A stretch of DNA of 13,950 nt from Lysobacter_C sp966210725 (GTDB lineage Bacteria > Pseudomonadota > Gammaproteobacteria > Xanthomonadales > Xanthomonadaceae): positions 1-13,950 of the forward strand of contig CBIHLN010000068.1 in the NCBI GenBank assembly GCA_966210725.1, written 5' to 3'. Below, piece by piece: positions 1 through 6,746 of this stretch (within the stretch, counting starts at the first letter, position 1; every line of letters begins with the position of its first letter). The notes below the pieces were generated by a model. The model worked only from the letters and a program-made list of their open reading frames with translations. It was not told the origin of the DNA and ran no database searches. Position numbers and translations under genes: made by a program.

Positions 1-42
1 ATTCGGCAGCCCCTCAAGGCCACCCCCTCAGCAGGGCCGCGC

Positions 43-91
43 ATTGTGCACATGCGCTTCACGCTTGGGAAGGGGGTTGGCGAAATTTTTT
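43..91 (-). promoter_or_regulatory. Strong promoter reading out of the left edge, probably of an rRNA operon
   Basis: On the minus strand there is a -35-like TTCCCA (66-71), a spacer of exactly 17 bases and a -10-like CACAAT (43-48), followed at once by a GC-rich discriminator (GCGCGGCC). Upstream of the -35, at 83-91, is an A/T tract (AAAAAATTT on the minus strand) where an UP element would lie; it stands out in this GC-rich DNA. UP element, 17-base spacer and GC-rich discriminator are typical of rRNA P1 promoters. The promoter lies within 70 bases of the tyrS stop and points out of the window. That an rRNA operon follows is inference, since the transcribed region is not included. Confidence 0.5.
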
Positions 92-111
92 CGAGCCGTC
101 GTGTTTTCGAT

Positions 112-1320
112 TCAGCCCCGCACGAGTCGGACACGCGCGAACGTGCGCTTGCCCACCGCCAACACGCCTTCGAAACCCGGCGCCAGCGTGAGCTGCGCAT
201 CCTCCACGACCGCACCGTCTATACGCACGGCGCGCTCGCGCAGCTTGCGGTTGGCTTCGGAGTTACTGGGCGTCAGGCCGGCCGCAGTCAGCAGCGCGGC
301 GATGCGCATGCCCTCGGCCGGAACCGCCACGTCATTCAGCGGCAGCTGCGCGGTGTCGCCCTGGCCGCGCACGGCGGCGTTCCAGCCGGCCACCGCCTGC
401 TCGGCCGCTGGCGCACCGTGGAAGCGCTGCGCCAACTCGCGCGCCAGTCTCAGCTTGAGGTCGCGCGGGTTGAGCTGGCCCGACTCGATATCGGCTCGCA
501 GGGTCACGGCCTCGGCCATCGAGATCTCGAAGCTCAACAGCTCGATCCAGCGCCACATCAGCACGTCGTCGATCTTCATCGTCTTGGTGACGATGTCGAT
601 GGCCGGCTCGTTGATGCCGATGTAGTTGGCCAGCGACTTGCTCATCTTCTGGACGCCGTCGAGGCCCTCCAGCAGCGGCATGGTCAAGACGACCTGCGGC
701 CGCTGGCCGTGGTGTTCCTGCAGCGCGCGGCCCATCAGCAGGTTGAACTTCTGGTCCGTGCCGCCGAGTTCGACATCCGCCTCCAGCGCCACCGAGTCGT
801 AGCCCTGCACCAGCGGGTAGAGGAACTCGTGGATCGCGATCGGCTGCTGCGCCGCGTAGCGCTTGGCGAAGTCGTCGCGCTCCAGCATGCGCGCCACGGT
901 ATGGGTCGCCGCGAGCCTGATCATGTCGGCGGCGCCCATGCGCCCGAACCATTCCGAATTGAAGCGGACCCGTGTCCGCTGCGGGTCGAGCACCTTGAAG
1001 ACCTGGTCCGAATAGGTGCGGGCGTTGGCCTCCACGTCCTCGCGGGTCAGCGGCTTGCGGGTGACGTTCTTGCCGGTGGGGTCGCCGATCATCCCGGTGA
1101 AATCGCCGATCAGGAACGTGACCTCGTGCCCCAGGTCCTGGAACTGCCGCATCTTGTTGAGCAGCACCGTGTGACCCAGGTGCAGGTCCGGGGCCGTGGG
1201 GTCGAACCCGGCCTTGATCCTGAGCGGGCGGCCGGCGGCGAGGCGCTCGCGCAGTTCTTCAGTCTTGAGCACTTCGTCGGCGCCACGGCCGATCAGATCA
1301 AGGGAGTCTTGTACGGACAC
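112..1320 (-). CDS. tyrS: Tyrosine--tRNA ligase
   Basis: Charges tRNA-Tyr with tyrosine in the cytosol, using ATP. The 402-residue protein is complete. The class I signature HLGH is at residues 47-50 and KMSKS at 225-229. Between them, GGTDQKFN (186-193) is the conserved tyrosine/tRNA-site segment of bacterial TyrRS. The last 65 residues or so (NRKLRERAVRIDG onward) form an S4 RNA-binding domain. The start is GTG at 1320; no ATG gives a better N-terminus, and the sequence before it has only a weak ribosome-binding site. The gene is divergent from the M23 peptidase gene across a 185-base spacer, and its stop is followed by an rRNA-like promoter on the same strand. I see no clear promoter or T-box for it. 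The family assignment is firm; the exact start is slightly uncertain. Confidence 0.97.
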   Translation of the reverse strand: MSVQDSLDLIGRGADEVLKTEELRERLAAGRPLRIKAGFDPTAPDLHLGHTVLLNKMRQFQDLGHEVTFLIGDFTGMIGDPTGKNVTRKPLTREDVEANARTYSDQVFKVLDPQRTRVRFNSEWFGRMGAADMIRLAATHTVARMLERDDFAKRYAAQQPIAIHEFLYPLVQGYDSVALEADVELGGTDQKFNLLMGRALQEHHGQRPQVVLTMPLLEGLDGVQKMSKSLANYIGINEPAIDIVTKTMKIDDVLMWRWIELLSFEISMAEAVTLRADIESGQLNPRDLKLRLARELAQRFHGAPAAEQAVAGWNAAVRGQGDTAQLPLNDVAVPAEGMRIAALLTAAGLTPSNSEANRKLRERAVRIDGAVVEDAQLTLAPGFEGVLAVGKRTFARVRLVRG

Positions 1321-1373
1321 AGGGGGTCTCGGGGAGGGGCCGGGCGCGTGGAACTGCGACGCCGGACATGAAT

Positions 1374-1435
1374 GGAGTTAAGACGGAGTTAAAGCGGCAC
1401 CTGGTCAAAAATCCTATTCAGGTCAAAGGTTTGAC
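1374..1435. repeat. Short repeats in the tyrS/mepM divergent spacer (possible operators)
   Basis: Two sets of repeats sit between the divergent genes. GGAGTTAA occurs at 1374-1381 and 1385-1392, 11 bases apart, about one helical turn. GGTCAAA occurs at 1403-1409 and 1421-1427, 18 bases apart. The second copy forms a perfect inverted repeat, GTCAAA-GG-TTTGAC (1422-1435), that overlaps the -35 of the mepM promoter. This arrangement could bind a dimeric regulator, but I do not recognise the motif and name no regulator. Confidence 0.45.
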
Positions 1436-1459
1436 GCACGTTGCTCGCGTCACTATGGT
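1431..1459 (+). promoter_or_regulatory. Sigma-70-type promoter of the M23 peptidase gene
   Basis: TTGACG (1431-1436), a 17-base spacer and TATGGT (1454-1459) match the sigma-70 consensus at 5/6 and 4/6 positions. Transcription would start near 1466, about 40 bases before the ATG at 1506. The promoter also argues against the in-frame upstream starts at 1368 and 1455, since these lie in or before the promoter. Confidence 0.65.
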
Positions 1460-1505
1460 AACGCCGCTACACAGCCTTCACACCCAGTACGCAGGGGGAC
1501 CATGC

Positions 1506-2942
1506 ATGACGACGCCTGATTCCGGAACCGCACCGCACGTGCCCTCTCGGCGCGAGCGCCTGCAGTCCCTGCGTGAGGCGGCGCTCAAGCGCCCGGTGCT
1601 GGCACGCCATATTTCGGACGGCTTCAACGGCCGCTGGACCCGCCGCCAGTGGGCGCAGGCCAGCCTCGTCGCGACGATTGGCATGTTGATGGCGGCCATC
1701 GTGCCGGGTTTCGACGCGCCGGTCGGCGATCCGGCGCACATGCCTCGACAGTCGATGGCGCTGGCCCTACCGCCGCTGCCGGTGTCGCGCAAGCGCCAGC
1801 CGGTCGACAGCTGGGAGGTCGTGACGGTCGAGAAGGGCCAGACGCTGGGCGCGGTGTTCGAGTCGCTCGATATCCCGGCCACCACCATGTACCGCATCCT
1901 CGAGCACCCCGGTGCCCAGGACACGCTGACCCGGCTGCGCCCGGGCGCGGAGCTGGCATTCGACCTGCCGGTAGGCGGCGGGCTGCGTGCCATCCGTTTC
2001 GAGCGCGGCGAGAGCCAGCGCGTCGAGTTGCGCATCGGCTCCGACTCGATCACCGAGACGGTCACCGAACGTCCGACCCAGACACGCACCCAGGTCGCCA
2101 GCGGCGAGATCAACAGCTCGCTGTACGTCGCCGCCCGCAAGGCCGGCCTGTCGCCCGCCGCCATTGCGACGATGACCGACCAGATCTTCCAGTACGACAT
2201 CGACTTCAAGGACACGCAGAAGGGCGACCGCTTCAGCGTGGTGTACGACGAGGTCTGGCGCGAGGGCGAGCGCGTGGGCACCGGCGCGATCCGCGCGGCC
2301 ACGTTCACGACCGGCGGCAAGACCTATTCCGGGTTCCGTTTCGAGCGCGACGGCAAGGCCGAGTACTTCACCGCCGAAGGCCGTCCGCTGAAGAAGAGCT
2401 TCATCCGCATGCCGATCCAGTACGCGCGGCTGACCTCCGGCTTCGGCTCTCGCCGCCACCCGGTGGCCGGCAAGGTGCGGATGCACAAGGGCGTGGACTA
2501 CGGCGCCGCGCCGGGCACGCCGATCATGGCCGCCGGCGATGCGCGCGTGCAGTTCGCCGGCTGGCGGGGCGGCTACGGCCGCGCCGTCATCCTCGACCAT
2601 GGCCGCGGGCACACCACGCTGTACGCGCACATGTCCCGCTTCGGCAAGTACAAGGCCGGCCAGCGCGTGCGCCAGGGCGAGACCATCGGCTACGTCGGCA
2701 GCTCGGGCCTGTCCACCGGCCCGCACCTGCACTACGAATTCCGCGTCAATGGCGTGCACCGCAACCCGCTGTCGGTGACGATGCCGCCGCCCGAGCCGCT
2801 GAAGGGCGCCGACCTGGTTGCGTTCCGTGCGCAGATGGCGCCGGCGCTGGCGCAGCTGGAGCGCATGGACAACGCGCGCATTGCCAAAGCCGAGCCCGCC
2901 GGGAAAGCCGAGCCGGCGAAGCCCGCACGCCCCAAGGCGTGA
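1506..2942 (+). CDS. mepM: M23 family peptidoglycan endopeptidase (MepM/YebA-like)
   Basis: Predicted zinc endopeptidase that cuts peptide cross-links in peptidoglycan in the periplasm. From the ATG at 1506 it has 478 residues. There is a basic N-terminus, a single membrane or uncleaved signal segment at about 52-68, an OapA/LysM-like domain at about 100-160 (it starts VVTVEKGQTLGAVF), a linking beta domain and an M23 domain at about 305-425. The M23 metal and catalytic residues are all visible: H327 and D331 in HKGVD, H375 in LYAHMS, and H407 and H409 in GPHLHYEF. The tail is rich in Lys, Ala, Glu and Pro. The start was chosen because GGGGGA (1494-1499) sits six bases upstream; the 46 residues encoded before it overlap the promoter and resemble no family. 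Next to tyrS and anmK, as in Pseudomonas, so a role in wall growth or turnover is likely. The symbol follows domain order and synteny. Confidence 0.92.
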   Translation: MTTPDSGTAPHVPSRRERLQSLREAALKRPVLARHISDGFNGRWTRRQWAQASLVATIGMLMAAIVPGFDAPVGDPAHMPRQSMALALPPLPVSRKRQPVDSWEVVTVEKGQTLGAVFESLDIPATTMYRILEHPGAQDTLTRLRPGAELAFDLPVGGGLRAIRFERGESQRVELRIGSDSITETVTERPTQTRTQVASGEINSSLYVAARKAGLSPAAIATMTDQIFQYDIDFKDTQKGDRFSVVYDEVWREGERVGTGAIRAATFTTGGKTYSGFRFERDGKAEYFTAEGRPLKKSFIRMPIQYARLTSGFGSRRHPVAGKVRMHKGVDYGAAPGTPIMAAGDARVQFAGWRGGYGRAVILDHGRGHTTLYAHMSRFGKYKAGQRVRQGETIGYVGSSGLSTGPHLHYEFRVNGVHRNPLSVTMPPPEPLKGADLVAFRAQMAPALAQLERMDNARIAKAEPAGKAEPAKPARPKA

Positions 2943-4138
2943 TGGCCCGCACCCCGCACGCACCCGATGACCGCAACCCGCCTCCACCAGGCGGGTTTTT
3001 CGTTGGGCCCGGCCTGTTCGTCGGCCTGATCTCGGGCACCAGCGCCGACGGCATCGACGCCGCGCTGGTCAAACTCGACGAGCGTCCGGAGGGCGCGTTG
3101 CACTGCGAGGTGCTGCGCGCGCGCACCACGCCATGGCCGGACGACCTGCGCCGTCGGCTGGTGACTCTGGGCCAGGGCGGCTCGCTGGATTCGCTGGACG
3201 AGCTGGGCACGCTGGATACGCGCCTGGGCGAGGCGTTCGCAGAGGCAGCGGCGTCGCTGGTGCACGACGCCGGGCTGACCGCGGCGCACGTGCGGGCGAT
3301 CGGCTCGCATGGCCAGACGTTGCGCCACCGGCCCGAGGGCGCACGGTTCGATGGTCGGCACCCCTTCACCCTGCAGCTCGGCGACGCGCACGTCATCGCC
3401 GAACGCACCGGCATCGCCACGGTGGCCGATTTCCGCCGCCGCGATGTCGCCGCCGGCGGCCACGGCGCGCCGCTGGTGCCCGCGTTCCATGCCGCGCTGC
3501 TGCATGCGCCGGACGAGGACCGCGCGGTGCTCAACCTGGGCGGCATCGCCAACTTCACCCTGCTGCCACGGCAGGGCGAGGTGCGCGGCTTCGACACCGG
3601 CCCGGCCAATGCGCTGATGGATGCCTGGTGTGAGCGCCACCTCGGGCACCCCTTCGACGCCGGGGGCGCATGGGCGCTGACGGGCGCGGTGGACACCGCG
3701 CTGCTGGCGCGCCTGCTCGACGACCCCTATTTCCGGCGGCCACCGCCCAAGAGCACGGGCCGCGAGCACTTCCACCTCGACTGGGTGAAACGCCACCTGC
3801 AGGGCAGCGAGCGCCCGCAGGACGTGCAGGCGACACTGCTGGAACTCAGCGCGACGACCGTCGCCGATGCGCTGCGCGCGCACCAGCCGGCCACCGCGCG
3901 CGTGCTGGCGTGCGGCGGCGGCGTCCGCAACACCGCGCTGCTGGCGCGAATCGAAGCGCTGCTGCCGGGGGTGGTCGTGGCGTCGACAAGCGCTTACGGG
4001 CTGGACCCGGATTTCGTCGAAGCGGCCGCGTTTGCATGGCTGGCGCGCCAGGCCGTCATGGGCCGCCCGGGCAACGTCGCCTCGGTGACCGGCGCGGCGG
4101 GACCGCGCGTGCTGGGCGTGGTCTACCCGGCGTCCTGA
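2942..4138 (+). CDS. anmK: Anhydro-N-acetylmuramic acid kinase
   Basis: Cytosolic peptidoglycan-recycling enzyme that opens the 1,6-anhydro ring of anhydroMurNAc and phosphorylates it with ATP to give MurNAc-6-phosphate. The 398-residue product shows SGTSADGID (31-39), IGSHGQT (120-126), the conserved FRRRDVAAGG segment with probable catalytic base D168, NLGGIAN (198-204) and FDTGPAN (217-223). The ATG at 2942 shares its A with the stop of the M23 gene (TGATG). This start gives about 20 more N-terminal residues (a run PPPPGGFF) than the E. coli enzyme has before the SGTS motif, and those codons contain an intrinsic terminator. No other ATG, GTG or TTG lies in frame between there and the conserved core; only a CTG near 3016 could serve. 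The 3' end overlaps the convergent gene by 16 bases. Function is firm, start uncertain. Confidence 0.93.
   Translation: MARTPHAPDDRNPPPPGGFFVGPGLFVGLISGTSADGIDAALVKLDERPEGALHCEVLRARTTPWPDDLRRRLVTLGQGGSLDSLDELGTLDTRLGEAFAEAAASLVHDAGLTAAHVRAIGSHGQTLRHRPEGARFDGRHPFTLQLGDAHVIAERTGIATVADFRRRDVAAGGHGAPLVPAFHAALLHAPDEDRAVLNLGGIANFTLLPRQGEVRGFDTGPANALMDAWCERHLGHPFDAGGAWALTGAVDTALLARLLDDPYFRRPPPKSTGREHFHLDWVKRHLQGSERPQDVQATLLELSATTVADALRAHQPATARVLACGGGVRNTALLARIEALLPGVVVASTSAYGLDPDFVEAAAFAWLARQAVMGRPGNVASVTGAAGPRVLGVVYPAS
2975..3000 (+). terminator. Rho-independent terminator after mepM, inside the anmK 5' coding region
   Basis: ACCCGCCT (2976-2983), a five-base loop CCACC and AGGCGGGT (2989-2996) form a perfect eight-base-pair GC-rich stem, one pair longer if A2975 pairs with the U tract. 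It runs straight into five Ts (2996-3000). The hairpin lies 33 bases after the mepM stop, a normal place for its terminator, but within codons 12-20 of anmK as read from the only canonical start. Confidence 0.75.
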
Positions 4139-4461
4139 TCGCGGCTCGAGCGGGTGCCGCCTGGCCAGATGTCCGGGCGGATCGACTGGTCGGGTTGCGG
4201 GGTGGACGCAGGCGCCTCCGCGCGGCCGATGCGGGCGAATCCCGGGTCGTTGGGAATGCCCTCCAGCGCGGCAATGGCGGCCTGGAGCGCCATCGAGTCG
4301 CTGTCGGTCAGCTTCGACGCCAGCTCGGCCTCGCACTCGAACAGGCCGGTCTCGAGCATGTGCATCAACGCATGCTGCTGGCTCCACCCGTGCGCATCGG
4401 CCACGCGCTTGATGCGTTCAAGCAGCAGCGGGCCGACATCGCGGATGGTCAGCTCGGTCAT
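4123..4461 (-). CDS. Small protein with a ribbon-helix-helix-like N-terminus
   Basis: 112 residues, function unknown. The N-terminus reads as a short strand (ELTIRDV, 3-9) followed by two helices (PLLLERIKRVADAHGW, 11-26, and SQQHALMHMLETGLF, 27-41). This is the layout of Arc/FitA-type ribbon-helix-helix DNA-binding proteins, with the IRDV strand and an alanine-rich turn much like FitA. A second helical stretch follows (42-70), then a polar Pro/Asp-rich tail. Its ATG (4461) overlaps the ampG stop as ATGA, so translation is probably coupled to ampG and it is the last gene of the xth-ampG operon. Its TAG (4123-4125) lies inside the 3' end of convergent anmK. No toxin gene accompanies it, so I do not call it an antitoxin. 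It could be a regulator or only a helical protein of similar pattern. Confidence 0.75.
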   Translation of the reverse strand: MTELTIRDVGPLLLERIKRVADAHGWSQQHALMHMLETGLFECEAELASKLTDSDSMALQAAIAALEGIPNDPGFARIGRAEAPASTPQPDQSIRPDIWPGGTRSSRDQDAG

Positions 4462-5801
4462 GTCACGGGCTCCACGGCCGCCAGCTCGGGCTCGGCCACC
4501 GGTTCGCGGATACGCCGCCACAGCCATGCCAGCAGCAGCAGCGTCGGCACCACGGTCAGCGCACTGAGGACGAAGAAGGTCACGTACGACGTCGCCTCGA
4601 CGATAAAGCCCGACACGCCGCCGACGAACTTGCCCGGCAGGTTGGCCAGCGACACCAGCAACGCGTACTGCGTGGCCGTGAAGTTGCGGTCGGTCAGCGA
4701 GGACATGAAGGCCACCAGCACCACGCCGGCGAAGCCCTGGAACAGGTTGTCGGCGCTGATGGCGGCATAGAACGCCCAGATCTGCGACGGGTACTGCGCC
4801 ATCAGCACGAAGGCGACGTTGGACAACGCCACGCCAATGGCCGCCAGGAACAGCATCCGGCGAAAACCGAACGCGGCCACCGCGACACCGCCCAGGAACG
4901 CCCCGGCAATGCCCATCCACACGCCGTAGAGCTTGGACACCGTGGCGATATCGGCCTTGCTGTAGCCCGAGTCCAGGTAGAACGGGCCGGCCATCACGCC
5001 GATCACCTGATCGGGGAACTTGAACAGACCCACGAACACCAACAGGGCCAGCCCGAGCACCAGGCCGTTGGTGGAGAAGAAGCTGGAGAACGGCTGCCAG
5101 AACGCGCCGACGAAATCGATCCGGCGCTCCACGGTGGACTCCGGCGCGACCGGTTCCCGGCACACCAGCGTGGTGATGATCGGCAGCAGCATGAGTGCGG
5201 CCATCGCCAGGTAGGCCTCGCGCCAGCCGAGGAACTCGGCCAGGTACAGCGCGCCCGCGCCGGCCAGGATCAGGCCGATGCGGTAGCCCAGCGTGTAGGT
5301 CGCGGCGAGCGCGGCCTGCGCCTTCACCGGTGCGATCTCGATGCGGTAGGCATCGACCGCTGCATCCTGCGTGGCCCCGGCGAACGACGCCACCAGCACC
5401 CACATCACCAGGGGCCCCACGCCCAGCTCGGGCCGCGTCAGTGCCAGGGCGGCCAGGCCGAGCGCCACCACCACCTGCGACACGAGCAGCCAAGAGCGGC
5501 GGCGCCCGAGAAACGCCGTCAGCGGGAACGCGTAGCGGTCGATCAGCGGCGCCCACAGGAACTTCAGCAGGTAGAAGAAGCTCGCCAGGCTGATGAGGCC
5601 GATGCTGCCCAGGTCCAGCCCCGAGTCGCGCAGGCGCGTGGACAGCGTCATCGAGGCGATCAGCAGGAACGGCAGGCCGGAACCGAAGCCCAGCATCAGC
5701 ATGGTCATCGCCGAGGGCGTGCCGAATGCGCGGCGGATGCCGCGCCAGCCCTTGTAGGATGCGGGCGCCTCGGCCGCGGTCGGGGGGGCGGACGTCGCCA
5801 T
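4458..5801 (-). CDS. ampG: AmpG-family muropeptide permease (MFS)
   Basis: Inner-membrane transporter that brings GlcNAc-anhydroMurNAc-peptides from the periplasm into the cytosol for recycling. It has 447 residues, somewhat shorter than E. coli AmpG (491), with about twelve hydrophobic segments starting near residue 33. Family marks are the first helix GFGSGLPFLL (38-47), FLWAPLIDRY (81-90), GRRRSWLL (99-106) and ATQDAAVDAY (143-152), all close to E. coli AmpG. The ATG at 5801 shares one base with the xth stop (TGATG), and the stop overlaps the next gene's ATG (ATGA). A longer reading back to 5969 only adds out-of-frame xth sequence. Convergent neighbour anmK acts later in the same pathway. 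AmpG flux feeds AmpR-type beta-lactamase induction in other gammaproteobacteria; nothing here shows a beta-lactamase. Confidence 0.9.
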   Translation of the reverse strand: MATSAPPTAAEAPASYKGWRGIRRAFGTPSAMTMLMLGFGSGLPFLLIASMTLSTRLRDSGLDLGSIGLISLASFFYLLKFLWAPLIDRYAFPLTAFLGRRRSWLLVSQVVVALGLAALALTRPELGVGPLVMWVLVASFAGATQDAAVDAYRIEIAPVKAQAALAATYTLGYRIGLILAGAGALYLAEFLGWREAYLAMAALMLLPIITTLVCREPVAPESTVERRIDFVGAFWQPFSSFFSTNGLVLGLALLVFVGLFKFPDQVIGVMAGPFYLDSGYSKADIATVSKLYGVWMGIAGAFLGGVAVAAFGFRRMLFLAAIGVALSNVAFVLMAQYPSQIWAFYAAISADNLFQGFAGVVLVAFMSSLTDRNFTATQYALLVSLANLPGKFVGGVSGFIVEATSYVTFFVLSALTVVPTLLLLAWLWRRIREPVAEPELAAVEPVT

Positions 5802-6613
5802 CAGCCCAGTGCCCCGGCGTAGTCGACCGTGAACGGCGCATGGTCGGAGAAGCGCGGCTCGCGCAGGATCGCGCAGCGTTGCAGGCGATCGCGCAACCCG
5901 GGCGTCAGCAGCTGGTAGTCGATGCGCCAGCCCACGTTGTTGGCGCGCGCCGCGCCGCGGTTGCTCCACCAGGTGTAGTCCTGGCCGTCGGCATGCAGCG
6001 CGCGGTAGGCATCGACCCAGCCGTCGGCGCAGGCGTCGGTGCCGTCACTGCCGCCATCGGCGTGCACCTGGCCGTTCAGCCATGCGCGCTCGGGCGGCAG
6101 GCAGCCGGAGTTCTTCTGGTTGGAGGTCCAGTTCTTGATGTCCAAACGGCTGCGCACGATGTTCCAGTCGCCGCACAGCACGTACTCGCGGCCGCTGGCG
6201 CGCCAGCCGTCGAGGATCGGCCTGAGCCACTCCATGACCTCGAACTTGAAGCCCTGCCGCAGCTCGCCCGAGGACCCCGACGGGATATAGAACGACACCA
6301 CCGACAGGTTGCCGAAGCGCGCCTCGATGTAGCGGCCTTCGTCGTCGAACGGGGCCCACCCCAGTTCGGTGCGCACCTCGTCGGGCTCGCGCCGGGCGTA
6401 GATCGCGACGCCGCTGTAGCCCTTCTTCGTGGTGGCATCGCGGAAGAATGCGCGGTAGCCGTCGGGCAGGAATTCCGGCCCCGCCAGCTGGTGCTCCTGC
6501 GCCTTGGTCTCCTGCACGCACAGCACGTCGGCGTCCTGCTGCGCGAACCAGTCGAAGAAGCCCTTGCGGGCGGCCGAGCGCAGGCCGTTGGCGTTGAAGC
6601 TGATGATGCGCAT
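5801..6613 (-). CDS. xth: Exodeoxyribonuclease III (catalytically intact, Crc-like branch)
   Basis: Base-excision-repair nuclease of the EEP superfamily that cleaves AP sites and trims 3' ends. 270 residues, full length. The active-site residues are in place: N7/N9 in FNANG, E35 in QETK, Y109 in FYIP, D149 and N151 in GDWNI, D232 in GWRIDY, and D257 and H258 in SDHAP. Several blocks (MRIIS at the start, KNW near 160, PPERAWL, GWRIDYQLLTPGL, REPRFS) are closer to Pseudomonas Crc than to E. coli XthA. In addition, crc is divergent from pyrE in Pseudomonas, as this gene is here. Unlike Crc, this protein keeps the metal and catalytic residues, so it should be an active nuclease. The ATG at 6613 has GGAA six bases upstream. 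It is the first gene of the operon with ampG. Confidence 0.92.
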   Translation of the reverse strand: MRIISFNANGLRSAARKGFFDWFAQQDADVLCVQETKAQEHQLAGPEFLPDGYRAFFRDATTKKGYSGVAIYARREPDEVRTELGWAPFDDEGRYIEARFGNLSVVSFYIPSGSSGELRQGFKFEVMEWLRPILDGWRASGREYVLCGDWNIVRSRLDIKNWTSNQKNSGCLPPERAWLNGQVHADGGSDGTDACADGWVDAYRALHADGQDYTWWSNRGAARANNVGWRIDYQLLTPGLRDRLQRCAILREPRFSDHAPFTVDYAGALG

Positions 6614-6639
6614 GCAGGTTCCGCGTCAGGGGTCGGGCG

Positions 6640-6687
6640 ATCATAACAACGCGCCCGCGGGCCGTGCCGCGGGCGCTGGCCTATCAT
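6640..6687. promoter_or_regulatory. Divergent xth/pyrE promoter region with a centred perfect palindrome
   Basis: On the minus strand TGTTATGAT gives an extended -10 (hexamer at 6640-6645) for xth. On the plus strand TATCAT (6682-6687) is a 5/6 match -10 for pyrE. Between them lies a perfect inverted repeat, GCGCCCGCGG (6651-6660) and CCGCGGGCGC (6667-6676), with a six-base loop. Each hexamer is exactly five bases from the palindrome, so its centre (6663.5) is 21 bases from the centre of each -10 and it occupies both -35 positions. No -35 resembles the consensus. This may be a shared operator; the binding protein is unknown. Confidence 0.55.
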
Positions 6688-6746
6688 GACCGGCCCCGTG
6701 ACGGCGGTCGCGCCGCACCTTCAGCCTTCCCGACAGACGCACGCCG

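Noticed and set aside
46..1371. 441-residue open frame on the plus strand across tyrS
   Set aside because: It is antisense to a gene with firm family motifs, and the His/Arg/Ala-rich composition is typical of a shadow frame in GC-rich DNA.
1649..2941. 431-residue N-terminal extension of anmK in frame
   Set aside because: It runs over the M23 peptidase in another frame with Arg/Pro-rich nonsense composition; the AnmK homology begins only after 2942.
4123..4461. Antitoxin of a toxin-antitoxin pair
   Set aside because: The N-terminus is ribbon-helix-helix-like, but the neighbours are a permease and a kinase with no small toxin gene in either direction.
5802..5969. 56-residue N-terminal extension of AmpG
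   Set aside because: It lies wholly inside xth in another frame and is Arg/Ala-rich; the ATG at 5801 overlapping the xth stop fits an operon.
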